This document shows positions 44,301 to 55,600 of a DNA stretch of 64,000 nt, piece after piece. The notes below the pieces were generated by a model. That model searched no databases and had not been told where the DNA came from. It was given only the letters and a program-made list of their open reading frames with translations. Numbering within the stretch: the first letter of the stretch is position 1; each line of letters begins with the position of its first letter. The DNA is from Lucifuga dentata (Eukaryota > Chordata > Actinopteri > Ophidiiformes > Bythitidae). The translations under genes were made by a program, and so were the position numbers. The DNA lies in NCBI GenBank assembly GCA_014773175.1, contig VXCM01000319.1:248001-312000 (forward strand), written 5' to 3'.

Positions 44301-47300
44301 AACACAGACACAGCAGAGATTGTGGTGAAATGTAAGATATGATATGGTTTTTTCATTCCCATACACAGCAGGTATTGTAAGTGTAAAAGATCATGTGTGT
44401 TCAGCAAAGCTTCCCCAGATTATAATGCTTAAAAAAAAGCTTTTGTTTGCTGTTACTATTTTCTTTTTGTGAAGTAATGATTCCAAACATCTATTGCCCA
44501 TGTTCAATGTATGAAGGTTTAAAAAAAAATTGTATAATTACTTTACATTATTACAGAACAAAATTGTGCATGTATGAATAACAAAAGAGTCAGACTGAGA
44601 TTTGTTATGTTAAAATTGAACATCACAAACTCTCTGGCACACTGGAAATACAAAGAACCCAGTCTGAGAAGAATAATAGGAAATCTGCCCCCAACAGGGA
44701 AAGACATTGATTACTCTGCATTCAGCTGCTGAATCACCGCTCTTGAAATGTATTCATAATCACACTCCTACCCAAGACTACCTTCAGCATTTTAATGGGG
44801 TCACAGGAACTGAGTCATTGACTACGATTCATAGACAAGTACTTCAAGAGAAACAGGAAGGATCCGAGCTTTTCTTACACTGTTCATTGTCAATTTAGCA
44901 ATGAGCCAGAGCCAAATAAAACATTCAAGATTACACAAATGTGTCTCTGACAGAACAAAAAATAAATACTTGAGACGTTTTGGTCGTACGATCGACTCTT
45001 GCATTTGTCCCTATGAGGGTCTATTTGACACTACTTACTGTTTTCTCATGCTTTCTTTTTCAATAAGTAATGATATCAACTGAAACGTAAAAACACATAA
45101 TTTGATTTCCCGCTGTTTATTGCATTAATTACGGTAAACTGAAACAAAGAATCCCCTGTGTAACAAATAGCAAAATGATAAAAACTCGATATTGGCCACT
45201 TTGTTATATTCTCAAAGTATTTTATGATGTTTCAAATGGCAAATTCAATTTGAAGTTGCTTAGCATAACGGCACAAGTATCAAGTTCATAAAGCTCATAA
45301 CTAAAGCTGGAATTATGTTAGAGCCAAGGAAAGAGATGCAGAATTGGGCAAAAATTATTAGATACCAGTTGTATAGCAGTTACTGCTTCTGTGGCATACA
45401 TTTACAGCATTTTGTGCCACTTCTGTTAGAGCTATAGGGGCACCGTGGTAACCCAGTGGTTTGTCNCCAGCCTTGCACGGTATAAATGGTTTGGACAGTG
45501 AATAAAAAATCTTCACCAACACAAAAACAGCAAACCACATGATCAAATGTCAGGTGTATTTTTTCCCCCCAAAATATCATGTCAATATCAATATCATCTG
45601 ATAAAAAAACTCATAATGTTTATATTAGTTGAGGCGTTTTTGAGATTTGAGGTATCCAACAAGCCTGATTGCAGGTGTTGAAGTTTCCCATAATCTCACG
45701 GTTCATCATGTGGATGTGTTTGTGTACTTGCACTGTATGCTCTTTAGCAGGCAGTGTTATTCTGAGCAGAGTTTCTTAGCAGTTTCCCTCAGGCGCTGAT
45801 GTGATGCCTCTCCTCACACATTGTGCAGGCTGCTTCCTGTTGCCTCATATCCTGACCTTCAGATGCAAACGTCCCTCTGCTCATCAGGGAGTTCACAGTC
45901 AACAGCGGGAGAGGTCACTCTCTTCCTCTTTTTCCCCCTGCCTTCTTCTTTGTCTAACTGTGTGTTTCTCACCTATATACACACTCAAACACTCCTTCAA
46001 GGGATGAGCATAACATTTCCATAACTATGATAGGAACAAAAATTAAACTTTAGGAAATACATGATATTTGATGATTTGATTGAACACTTTGGAACCCTCA
46101 TAGATATAAACCAAAGTTATTTCAGTACTTTAAAGGACCATACTTGTGATTGTGCATGATTGAGCCTAATAATATACAACTTGGATACATGTTACAGTAC
46201 ATTACTGACAACTGTATTTTAGTTATTCTATTACTTTTTCAAATCCCCTAATCTTTCAAAATCAAATGTTCAGGTGATACACCCACCTTAAAATTCATTG
46301 TTTTGCCTTCGAACACTTATGCACGATTGTAAAAGGCAAGCTCATTTTAATTTCTTGGTAAAAGCTGTCTTCTCCTGGGACTATATTCCCAGGTAGAGAC
46401 ATACGTTGTCTTTCATGCAGCTCTGTGTTGGATTGGTTAAATAAAGTTACTTTGACAAAAAAAGGAATAGGCATAGTGTTTGCTGTGATGGATTGTGCAT
46501 CTAAAATGTGTTTCAAGTCTCTACAAGTTGATTTTTGTAGCATACTAGAATGAACTGAAACCAAAGCAGGTACAGAAGGTAGAAGGTAGGAAGGTAGGAA
46601 AAAAATTCTGAAATGCACTGCTAAAGTAGTATATTTTGGAAAATGGTTATCAGTAATGTAACATGTATGCAGATTGTTTATATTGGGCTCAAACATGTAA
46701 GATCACCAATATGGTCCTTTAAGCATTTGTCATTAATAATAATATACTGTACATGTCAAGGGACACATGCTAGTTTAATGTATTCTGAGCACATACAGTC
46801 AAGTAGTTTGGGTATATTGTGTTTAATAATGCAGCATGCCATGACATGTGACAGGTTATGTCAAGAGCAGACTGTCAACTTTGCACTGACAGTTACTCAA
46901 ATGACACACAATGACAAAAATCAGAACCACTCATAAAGCTTAATTCATTTTTGTTTCATGCATAATGTAGTTATGATGGTGTTTCACCAGCCCTATGCAC
47001 ACCCCTTTAAAGCTATACCTGGTTTGCACCTCACCTGATGAAATAACAGCAGAAGATCAGGCTCAGGATGAACACAAAGATGCCTGTACCAAAGATGACC
47101 ATGTAGATGTTGAGAGGCAAGTCCTGGAAGGTGATGGGAGGCATGGTGCACGACTTGTTGGAGTAGACCAGTCCCAGACCACAGAAGCACCCTGCACCGA
47201 GACAAAGGGAGTACTTAAAATGCACTCACTGGAAGGATCCTTTAGAGGATATGAGAGCATAGCCAGGAATGGAGAGGAAAGCCAGAAAAAGTACAAAAGA

Positions 47301-50300
47301 GGCCTGACACTGCTGCACAATACAGAGATTGAATCTGTCTTTAACACATAACTGAATGAATGCAACACTCGTACACATTTTTTTGTAAAATACTCAAGCG
47401 TTCAAAGGCAGCTGAGGGTTTGACTTGCAGCTGTGTCCGAGTCTAAGCCAAAAACTAAAGCTTCTTCCTCCCCCCCCCCCCCCNACACACACACACACAC
47501 ACACACACACACAAGGAGGGGGCGGGGGGCGGAGAGAGAGAGAGAGAGATACAAACGGTGAGGACAAAGGTAGACAAGGACATTTAGAGAGAGGAGTAGG
47601 GGGAAATGATATGAGTTCATTGTTGTAGTATATAAAACACGCTAATGCTGTATGTAAGCAACGTGATTGGCACAATTCATATCCTCATCTTTTTGTCTAA
47701 TAACAGTTCACAGATGACAAAAAAAAAAGAGCAAAACCGTGAAGAAATCTCTCTTAGAATCAAAACTCAATCAGACGTCACTTCAATGATTAGGGAGTGC
47801 CATTGGCTTAGAATGGTAGTGTAGAATCTCAAAGCTCAGCTCATTTTCTACACAAAGAATTACAGATCTGCTTGCTTGTATTACTCCACCCTTTTTGCTT
47901 TGCTATTTACTGTAAAAAAATGCACAATGGTGTTGCAGAATGTGCTTTTCAGAGAAGTCGGAAGGGTGCTTAAATCCAAACAGATGATTTTCCCATTACA
48001 ACATTCCCCCCCCAAAAAAAAAACGCCTTTTTGTGTTTGTTTTATGATGACATAGATAATCTGTGCAGCATTGCTGTCTGCAGTCAAGGTCAGAGGCAGA
48101 GAGGTGGGGATGAGGAACAAATATTATGCAGGCTGTGTTTACAAAGCAACAGAGTAAGTGTTTGTTTACATACATGATGGGGTATGTGTGTTATGAATTC
48201 ACAGATTAGCAACATTGTAAATTAGATGGAGGCAGACAAAGGAATAGCTGCAGATTAGAAAAACAGAGGGGAAAAGACAGACACGGGCAGCAGACGTGTG
48301 TTTTTCTGTCTGTGGGTAATGTGAGGTCAGTCTCTGCATGCGAGTGGAGGCTTTGTGAGAGTTGGGTCACACTAACCCACAGCGAGATAGTGAACTGGAG
48401 CAAAAGGAGGACCTGAATTCGTCAGTTTGCTGATATGAATGTTTCTAGACAAGAACAGGAACATTTTGACCAAACACCACCGAAAATGATTTCATGATTA
48501 TGACACCTTCACTCAGACACAAGGCGCCAAATAGAGAAGTCACCTTCTCTCCATTATCCCAGCTACAGAAAGATAAAGACTACACAGACCTTTACCAATT
48601 TAATTTCACTGTGATGAGAACTGTTCTCTTGGGGCATTTTTTTTTCTTATTGATTTCTAGTAACTCCTGCAGGAAATGTAATCTGCTGACATTTCTATTT
48701 GACATTTCTACCATCTCAGACTTGAAACTGCAGCATGAGAGGATCAAGATTTCCCACCTCACCATTCTGTTCTCTTTGAATGAGAAGCGATGCTCCATCT
48801 ATGTACAAGTTCCACCAATAAATGACTTCACTCCCTCAGACATCAACGTCTGGGTAATCCTCAATCAACACGAACATGAGAGTGTAAACTCAACAGAAAA
48901 CTGACACAAAAACACATGTAGACATCAATATGCAAACAAGCAGGCATGCAATCATAAATGTACTATATAGACAGCACTTAAAATGATGTATGAATTAAAA
49001 CACAGGCTCCTCTAGCAAGCCTAATTTTCCTCTGTTCCTTTTTCATTCGCCGAACAGTTTTAGCTCACGAGGCAATTCATAGATCATCAGGTGAGAAAGA
49101 GCCATGAGCAGCATGCGTCACACTCATGTCTGCATATTCATGTCACTGCACACGAATCACCTGCACACTCACTGACTCAAAATCTGGGTCATATCTATGA
49201 AAGCCTTTGTGTGCGTGTGTGTTCATGTTATGGATGGTCACCCACATCATCCTCCTCCCATCTTTGAATGCAAAGAAAGCAGACAGCTATATGTAGTATT
49301 TTGCTATGGGTGGAGCCCTGCATGACCACTGACCTATATTGGCACGCTCATGATGCACCACGTTGCCATGGCACCACAAGTAGCAAATGCAGAGAAGGAT
49401 CAACGCTGATGAAAGTTGAGAACAAAGAACCTGAATTAGACATTTTATGTTAATTTGAGTGAACCAGAGTATAATGTTATAGTCTCTCATAACTGTAAAA
49501 TCCTGCTACTACAGCAGCTCCTCTGACAGATCCGATCAGATGCCTGGTAGGGTTTTGTCCTATATTTCACACAAAGTTGCTGCTCCTCACACTACAGGCG
49601 GAACCATCAAATATTCAGCAGTTCACGAGGGAAACACTCAACCCTGCATGGCTGCTGTTGTTCAAGAAGAAAGTAGGTTGAGCCCAGAATTCCCCATCAC
49701 ATGAACAAAGAGCTACATGTGTCATGCATAAACACTGGAAGAAATACACGATCACACATATACTGACAGAACAGACACTGTGGTTGATACTGTGTTCATT
49801 TTTGAGCAGAATGTTGCTCCTTGATGTTGTTGTCGTATCTTGTGTGTGAGTATATGTGTAACTATTTCCCCTATGAATAGCAGGGGAGTAGAGCAGCACA
49901 AAGGGAGTAATTGTTCTTGTCTGAACACCACCAGCAGGCCACTGTTGAGACTGAGGCTACTGCACTCATCAGGCGAGTCAGAGGAAAGACCATTAATCCA
50001 TCATCTTCACCAGGTTTCACCCTGACAATGAAGGACTAACACACCATTTTACTGCAATGAATAAATTAATTTTGTGCACCGTGACCAATGTGCCCCTAGA
50101 TGCAAAACATCAGCTCAAACAGCACAGAGAAGGGGTTCAGGCTTTTGTCTTTTGAAGATAATTGGTCAAGGCTGAGTGTGTGAGCGAGAAACTCCACATA
50201 TAATTAGTATAAACTAGATCAGCCACATAATGTTAAGAAAAGAGCAGACTAGCTGGACTTTTGTGATAGCAAAAGGAGACAAATTTCAATGGGAATAAAG

Positions 50301-51046
50301 GAATCTATTGATTAATTAGCCTCATTAGTCTGCCAAACTCAAAAATTTGGACCTTAAAAAGTACAATTAGGTAACAAAAGATCTCAAGAGGGCTGGACTT
50401 GAATGTGTGATGGTAATTCTCTTGTCCAAAATTTCCAAGAGTGAAAGCAAAGCATTGGTCCTTTGAGGAGTGTTGTTGGAATACAGTACAGGAGATGAAA
50501 GTCAGTTTCTGGTAAGCAACACACATGCACTGAGCCTCCACTCTTTTATTTATTAAGTCAGTGGTTTTCAACCTTTATGAACCAAGTAGCAGTTCTAAGC
50601 AAACAAAAACTTCAAAAGTACCACCTCACCAACAAACCATCAACTCTAGAAAAACCTCATGTGTGCAGCGTACACACTATGCACACACTTCTGATTAATA
50701 ATTATACTTAAAAAAAAAAAAAAAANTAAAAAAAAAAAAAAAAACTTTTTGGTGAAATCCAGTTTAGTTGTGAACAATTAAACACAATTTTGATTCTCTG
50801 CAGATATTTCCAATCAGCTGATGCACCACCAGGGGCTGCTTCAAGTGCCACTGGTGGTACACATATCACAGTTTGAGAACCAATTCTGCAAGCGTGGGAG
50901 CAACAAATTGTCTTTTTTTCATTTTAGTAAACCTATAAAACTAGACTATTGTTTTTATTACTGTTGTAGTGAATTAACAGGCTGTTGTTTGTGTGATAGA
51001 GGCCTGATAAATGATGCTCACCGTTACACCACTGAAACGGGTGCAT
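37986..51046 (-). CDS. rnf122: RING finger protein 122, membrane E3 ubiquitin ligase
   Basis: Small single-pass membrane RING-H2 ligase of ER/Golgi membranes. Six coding exons in phase: 51046-51022, 47191-47035, 39480-39435, 39342-39301, 39138-39056, 38100-37986, encoding 155 aa, the same length as remembered human RNF122. It starts [17 protein letters not shown]. One hydrophobic span ([20 protein letters not shown], about residues 35-58) precedes [20 protein letters not shown]. The RING-H2 ligands are C93, C96, C111, H113, H116, C119, C130 and C133. It ends [10 protein letters not shown]. Introns 1 (3.8 kb) and 2 (7.5 kb) are full of repeats. The 62 bp just upstream of the start codon are duplicated around an N, so the 5' UTR is assembled unreliably. 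Confidence 0.95.
38765..38943. repeat. Retroposon 3' tail with (GAAT)n, duplicated around a single N
   Basis: GCATTCTGGATTGGCTCCAGTTGCCACC then TGAATAGGAAAAAGCAGGTAATGAG and (TGAA)n resembles the 3' end of common fish LINE/SINE elements. The last 67 bp (38809-38875) recur exactly at 38877-38943 after a lone N. Confidence 0.8.
39880..40360 (+). mobile_element. tRNA-SINE/LINE-like retroposon, split by a MITE
   Basis: 39880-40075 carries the fish retroposon sequence GGTTAGCACTGTCACCTCATAGCAAGAAGG...TGTGGAGTTTGCATGTTCT...AAAGACATGCAGG. A typical tail (GGATAAGATAGTATAGAAAATGG) resumes at 40319. The gap between them is the 40090-40310 inverted-repeat element. In rnf122 intron 2. Confidence 0.65.
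40090..40310. mobile_element. Inverted-repeat MITE nested in the retroposon
   Basis: Ends CCTAGATTCTCAATCCTG and CAGGATTGAGAACCTAGG form inverted repeats with one mismatch. The total is 221 bp with no coding capacity. The terminal sequence is typical of non-autonomous fish DNA transposons; target-site duplication is unclear. Confidence 0.65.
40384..40950 (+). mobile_element. TTAA-target MITE family, right end lost
   Basis: Left end AGGACCATACATGATTTTACATGTTTAAGCCCAATA, same interior as the 42785 and 46134 copies, right subterminal ATATTGGGTTCAAACATAATA, then a (TA)n(GT)n microsatellite (about 40948-40997) in place of the right terminus. Confidence 0.75.
41233..41355. repeat. (GA)n array duplicated around a single N (assembly join)
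   Basis: 41233-41293 and 41295-41355 are identical (61 bp, GA run plus AAAGAAAGCTAATGAGCATG...TTGAA), separated by N at 41294. Confidence 0.87.
42785..43403. mobile_element. TTAA-target MITE, full-length copy
   Basis: TTAA at 42781-42784, then AGGACCATACCAGCCATTTTGCATG. The other end is CATGCAAAATGGCCAGTATGGTCCT with TTAA at 43404-43407. It is a 619-bp element with long inverted ends (at least 40 bp, including TTGAGCCTAATATATT), flanked by TTAA, in rnf122 intron 2. No open frame. TTAA targets suggest mobilisation by a piggyBac-type transposase (inference). Confidence 0.85.
43445..43715 (+). mobile_element. 3' end of an RTE-type non-LTR retrotransposon
   Basis: Contains GGATCACCTCCAAAATTTAATCACGTT, CCAAATTTCATCCAAATCCATCC, (AAAT/AAAC)n and CATAACCGCCTTGAAGGAGGTAA, the characteristic tail of a widespread fish RTE/BovB-like LINE. 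Non-coding fragment in rnf122 intron 2. Confidence 0.6.
43860..43984. repeat. 62-bp exact duplication around a single N (assembly join)
   Basis: 43860-43921 and 43923-43984 are identical (CGGCCAGTCAAGCCACTTGG...AGAAAGTGGGT), with N at 43922. The unit is not low-complexity, which makes the join artefact clear. Confidence 0.88.
46134..46718. mobile_element. TTAA-target MITE, full-length copy
   Basis: TTAA at 46130-46133, left end AGGACCATACTTGTGATTG, right end CACCAATATGGTCCT, TTAA at 46719-46722; 585 bp. Same interior as the copy at 42785. The open frames inside it are not genes. Confidence 0.85.
47470..47550. repeat. C-run, N, (CA)n, (GA)n low-complexity tract
   Basis: About 14 C, lone N at 47484, (AC)n to about 47512, then G-rich sequence and (GA)n. 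In rnf122 intron 1, near exon 2. Confidence 0.9.
47560..50558. other. rnf122 intron 1 interior
   Basis: About 3 kb with no gene recognised. The 136-codon open frame at 48494-48904 has no splice context, conserved motif or start context of note. Confidence 0.55.
50559..50885. mobile_element. Degraded hAT-type MITE
   Basis: Left end CAGTGGTTTTCAACC, right end CAGTTTGAGAACCAATTCTG, inner motif CCACTGGTGGTACA shared with the intact copy at 62900-63336. The interior holds a poly-A run with a lone N (50726). In rnf122 intron 1, about 140 bp from exon 1. Confidence 0.65.
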
Positions 51047-51170
51047 CAATGCGCCACAGGGAGTTCTCACCGCCGGGATCCGAATCCTGTTTACCAACAA
51101 GCCTGCANTCAATGCGCCACAGGGAGTTCTCACCGCCGGGATCCGAATCCTGTTTACCAACAAGCCTGCA
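51046..51170. repeat. 62-bp exact duplication around a single N at the rnf122 5' end
   Basis: 51046-51107 and 51109-51170 are identical; N at 51108. The first copy abuts the rnf122 start codon (minus strand 51046-51044), so the presumed 5' UTR is present twice. Confidence 0.88.
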
Positions 51171-52683
51171 GCCGCCTGTCCGGATAAACGGATGGATGTT
51201 AACCGCAGGAAAGTGCACAAGTCCAGCCAGTGATGTTTGCTGCGTGAAGGTGAAGGAGGCAATAACAAAAACAACAAAATAAAAAATGTCGGAAGTTGAA
51301 GCTTGGTCACATCAGGTGGTTCATCATGGAGAAAGGCTGATGTGGATTCCCCTCCTGGCTGTCCGCATTGACTCTCTGTTTATCAGACGGTTTGACCAGC
51401 ATCTGTGAAAAGAGGAGAACTAGAACACAGGCTGGATTTTCCTGATACCGCCCCCGCAAACATGATTGACAGCCGGACAGACCAATCAGGATCCGTCCGG
51501 GCTGGGCGTTATGCGGCCTGGCTGAATGTATTTTCTGCTCATTTATTTATGTGTATGAGGGATAATTATTCCAGACAAAACGATCCTTCCACCATCCACA
51601 CATTTTGTCCCTTAAAGCCCCGATCATTTGTTTTAATCGTATACATTTCACATAATTAGTGAATTTGTTTTGTCAACTGATAATATAAAACATATGCCTG
51701 TTTTAAAACATTAATGGCATCAGAATACATAATAACCTAGCTTTAATTATTAAGTTAAAACCTGTTATCACTCTCAATTTGGTCGACAGGTCTTTTAATA
51801 CAACGAGGAACATCTGATAGCTATTAATGTTTTCTGGTTCTGTTAAAGGATCTGTCACTATTTCTGTAAACACAGCAGGAAAATTTAATTTAAATCCTGA
51901 TCAGTGGGCAAACACACAACATGCTGATTTTTCATCAGTATATAGCAGTGGTGGTTCTCACATTTTCTTAAACTCTCAAACATCAAAATACCACCTCATC
52001 ACAAAGTCCCCAAAAATCACCAGAAAACCTCATTCATGTGTCTTTGCTTGCATTCTCTCCTTTTTGTTTGGCATTTGAGCCAGTTCATGACAATAGAATC
52101 CATTTTATTTGAGAACACTTTGCCATAATAACATATTTCAGTTGTTTTGAGTTTAAACAGCACAACCCTTTAAAGATAATTGGTCATGGCTGAGTGTGTG
52201 AATGAGAAACTCCAGAAAGAGTCAGTATAAAATACCTAGGTCAGCCAGTGAAGCTCTTCTCCTTAAAGTCTCTATCCTCATTTGTTTTGACCATATACAC
52301 AAATGTTTACAAATCTGTTAAAGGTGTATTTCCATCAATACTTTTTGTAAACACAACAGAAAGACAAGGCTATATAGCTCAAGCTAATTTTACAGACAAG
52401 CAAAAAATTTGTAATTGTGACTTTAGAGCTCTTTAAGTATTCTCCTCCTGTCCAAAAAAAAAAACAAAACAAAAAAAAAAAAAACNAATAATAACATATA
52501 AATCATTTGTAATTGCTTTAAAATGGTACCTCCACCAGTTCTGGAAATGACTTCTTTGTGTTGACACAATGTCATAAAAATGCACTCTGAGTAAGCACAC
52601 ATGGTTGAAATCAACATTTGTTTAGTGGCCTGTGATTAAAAACAGCAGATGTGCTGCTCTGAGCTCAGAGGTTCAGAATGATC
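51171..52683. other. Intergenic, rnf122 5' end to ggh 3' end
   Basis: A moderately GC-rich stretch to about 51540 may be the rnf122 promoter. Sequence at 52168-52250 (AAAGATAATTGGTCATGGCTGAGTGTGTGA) repeats 50143-50230, and 51943-52045 looks like another half of a hAT-type MITE. A poly-A tract with N is at 52486. No gene. Confidence 0.6.
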
Positions 52684-55600
52684 TCAGAAGAAATAGATCT
52701 GCTCATATCCTGTGAAGTTTCCAGCAAAGACTGGTGTATAGTTGTAAATCAGAGATGAGGCCTCTTCTTCAAGACTGCTAAAGTGATGCAAACTTCTCCT
52801 TCCTAAACAAGGCAGACGAAAGAGACGCACAGAACAGACATACAGAACAGATGCAGTAGAATTGTTTAATTTTGTTGACTGATACATTTTGAGTCTCACA
52901 TAAAAAGATCTAACTCTGAGATATTTCTTTTATTTATTTAATTTTAAAATAATCTTCTTCCAACTTGGCAGAGGAACCTTGGAGAGAAATTCTAGTTTTT
53001 TCTTCATCTGAGTTAAAAGTCTGAAGGGTGAATGCATCTCTTAGTTTTTCCATCTTGTACACACTTTGTGGCCTGAAGAATTTATAGATCAAGTAGTTCA
53101 AATGAGAGCTCAAATGAATGTGGTTTTATGTGTCATAAGGTGTTATTTTCCTTTAAAAACATTACAGCCCTTGCTGCTAGCTGTCAGACTCAAAACTTAA
53201 CAGTCAAGTCTTGTACAATAGGAAATCAGGTAGAACAGGATATTAAATTGCTAGATCTAAAAACTGCTACATTGAGAATCTTTGGACTATAATTACATCA
53301 GATTATATTAAAATTTAAACAATATCCTTTAATCTTAAATTTGTTTTATTAAACCCATTATAGAAGCTTCGTGTTTCTCTAATATCTTTGGTTAATCTCG
53401 ATTTAAAATGAAGGAGTCTGAGTAGTATCATTGCTGTGTTGTGATGTTTTAAGATTATTTAAATCAACAATAAACCAGCACTTATATGATTTGTCAGTAC
53501 TTATACAACTTGTGATATATCGGCTCTGTGATAAACAACTCCTCTGTCAACATTTATTTATTCCTCACAATTCTTAGCTTGTTTCTTTACTATCTTACCT
53601 TCATTGACAAAAAACTCAGCCAGCAGGGAGGACACTTGGACAGCATGTGGAGAGTGAGGAAAGTGCAGTTTGCTGTTCCACTGAAAACGATTCACCTCTG
53701 GGTGCCACTGTACTCCATAGAAGGGATATCTCTTACCTGGCTCAATGAAAATACCAAAAAAATGTCACGATGCTGTATTTATAACTCTGTTGGCAGTGAT
53801 TTGACTTAGAAATTATTTTCCTCTTAGTAAAATATATTTGTAACCTTCTATGGTTGAGACAAAATAGGCTCCATTCTCAGCGATGTTTGTAGACAGAATG
53901 GAGAAGAAATTCTGCAGCTTCGCATTTTCCAGGAAGGTCTGAAAGGACATTTTTGTGTCTGAAATCATCTTAGACAGAAATAATGCAAAATGGAAACTAT
54001 TCATGTAGAGTGTTCATGCATACATACATTTAGAGTGCTTCTGGAGATGGAAACAGAGGAAACCCCAGTGGGGAAGTGAAACATACAGCAACACTGGGAC
54101 TTACCTTTACTGTTATTCCATAGTGGTGAAAATTGGCAGTTAGAGGTTCTTGGGACAAACTCTTCATGACCTCAGCAGGAAAACCCTTAAACATCTGACT
54201 TGAATGGACCTCTGTGGGGAAAAAGGGCTCATCATGCAAACCATAGATGCACAGTTTTTAAGAAAGCCGGCACACACACTATCAAACGTCTTCAAAAGGT
54301 GCTGGGTGCAAAAATAGTATGAAATAAATAAATATGTCCACACACTTATCTCCTTTACACATACCTGACTCATTGGCTGTGCTTTAAGTCTGATTGACCT
54401 TCACAGGAAAGTCACTCTGACTTTACCCATTTGATGGTGTATCTGGCTAAAAGCTCAGTTAGCAAATTACATATGTTCAATTGGGTATACATATGTAGAT
54501 ACTTTAAAAATTTTCATAACAGTGAATTTTTAATATTATCAATGGGTTTTGAGAGTTCCATTATCCATAAAAGTTTGGATGATACAAGACACAAGAATAA
54601 AAACAGGAAAATTATCAATCTTAAAAGTTGCATGGTTTTAACATAACAATGACATCATGACATATATGCAAAAATTATGTTTTGCTTCTAGCAAGTGTGT
54701 TGACTCCAGACTAAAAAAAAAAAAAATGTATAACTTGCTTATACTGACACCAAGTGATAGAATATAATACATGCAACATTCCAGAATAATTTTCCTAAGA
54801 GCAAAGTTATAGGAATGTGAATTCATTTTGAATAAATGTCAAAATGTAAAGTGAAATTACCAGTTATCCTGGCAAAAACAGCTTTTTTATCAACACATTA
54901 GCAATATAGTAAGCTGTCACCTGCTGTGAGGTTCAGGGACAATGCAATGTTCTCAGCTGTGGTGTTGGTCAGCAGATTTTCACCAGCAACCAGCACAGTC
55001 AGGAGCTGCATGCCCATGCACGTACCCCAGATAGGGAAGTAGTCTCCTGCATCATTGGCCTGAAAAACACACTTATAGTGAGAAAGTGTATTCGTTAAGA
55101 AGCAGTATTTAATCCAAGTGAAACTCAGTCACTCAGGAAAAGTGCTTAGATAAAGGTGGTAAAACCGCTAAGAAAAAAAAAATTACAGTAAAAAAAAATA
55201 TATTGTTTTGTACTAACCGCCACAGCAAGCCTGTAGAAGATCTTTGCCACCCTGGCATATTCTGACGTCTCTAAATTTACAGCTCCACCGATGAAGAGGA
55301 GGCTAAACAGACATCAGGCAGTGAGAACAGTGATGGATTCATATCATCTTCCCACAATCATCTCACTGGGACCATTCACTGTCTTGCAAGTCACAAGTCT
55401 CATTTCTTGGCTTCTTAGTCTTGACATGACTTGTTGCTTGAGATCCAGTCAAGTCAACTTTATTCGACTTGACCATACATATGGTATCTCAAAGGGCTTT
55501 ACAGGCCTACATATCCATGGTTCCTGACCCAGCCCAACCTTTCTAAGAAAACCAGGAAAAAACTCCTTTAAAAATGTTTTTATCATATGGAAGAAAAAAT

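Noticed and set aside
46295..46696. 133-codon minus-strand open frame
   Set aside because: Lies wholly inside a TTAA-target MITE, which has no coding capacity.
48494..48904. 136-codon plus-strand open frame in rnf122 intron 1
   Set aside because: No recognisable motif, no splice or promoter context, low-complexity composition; consistent with a chance open frame.
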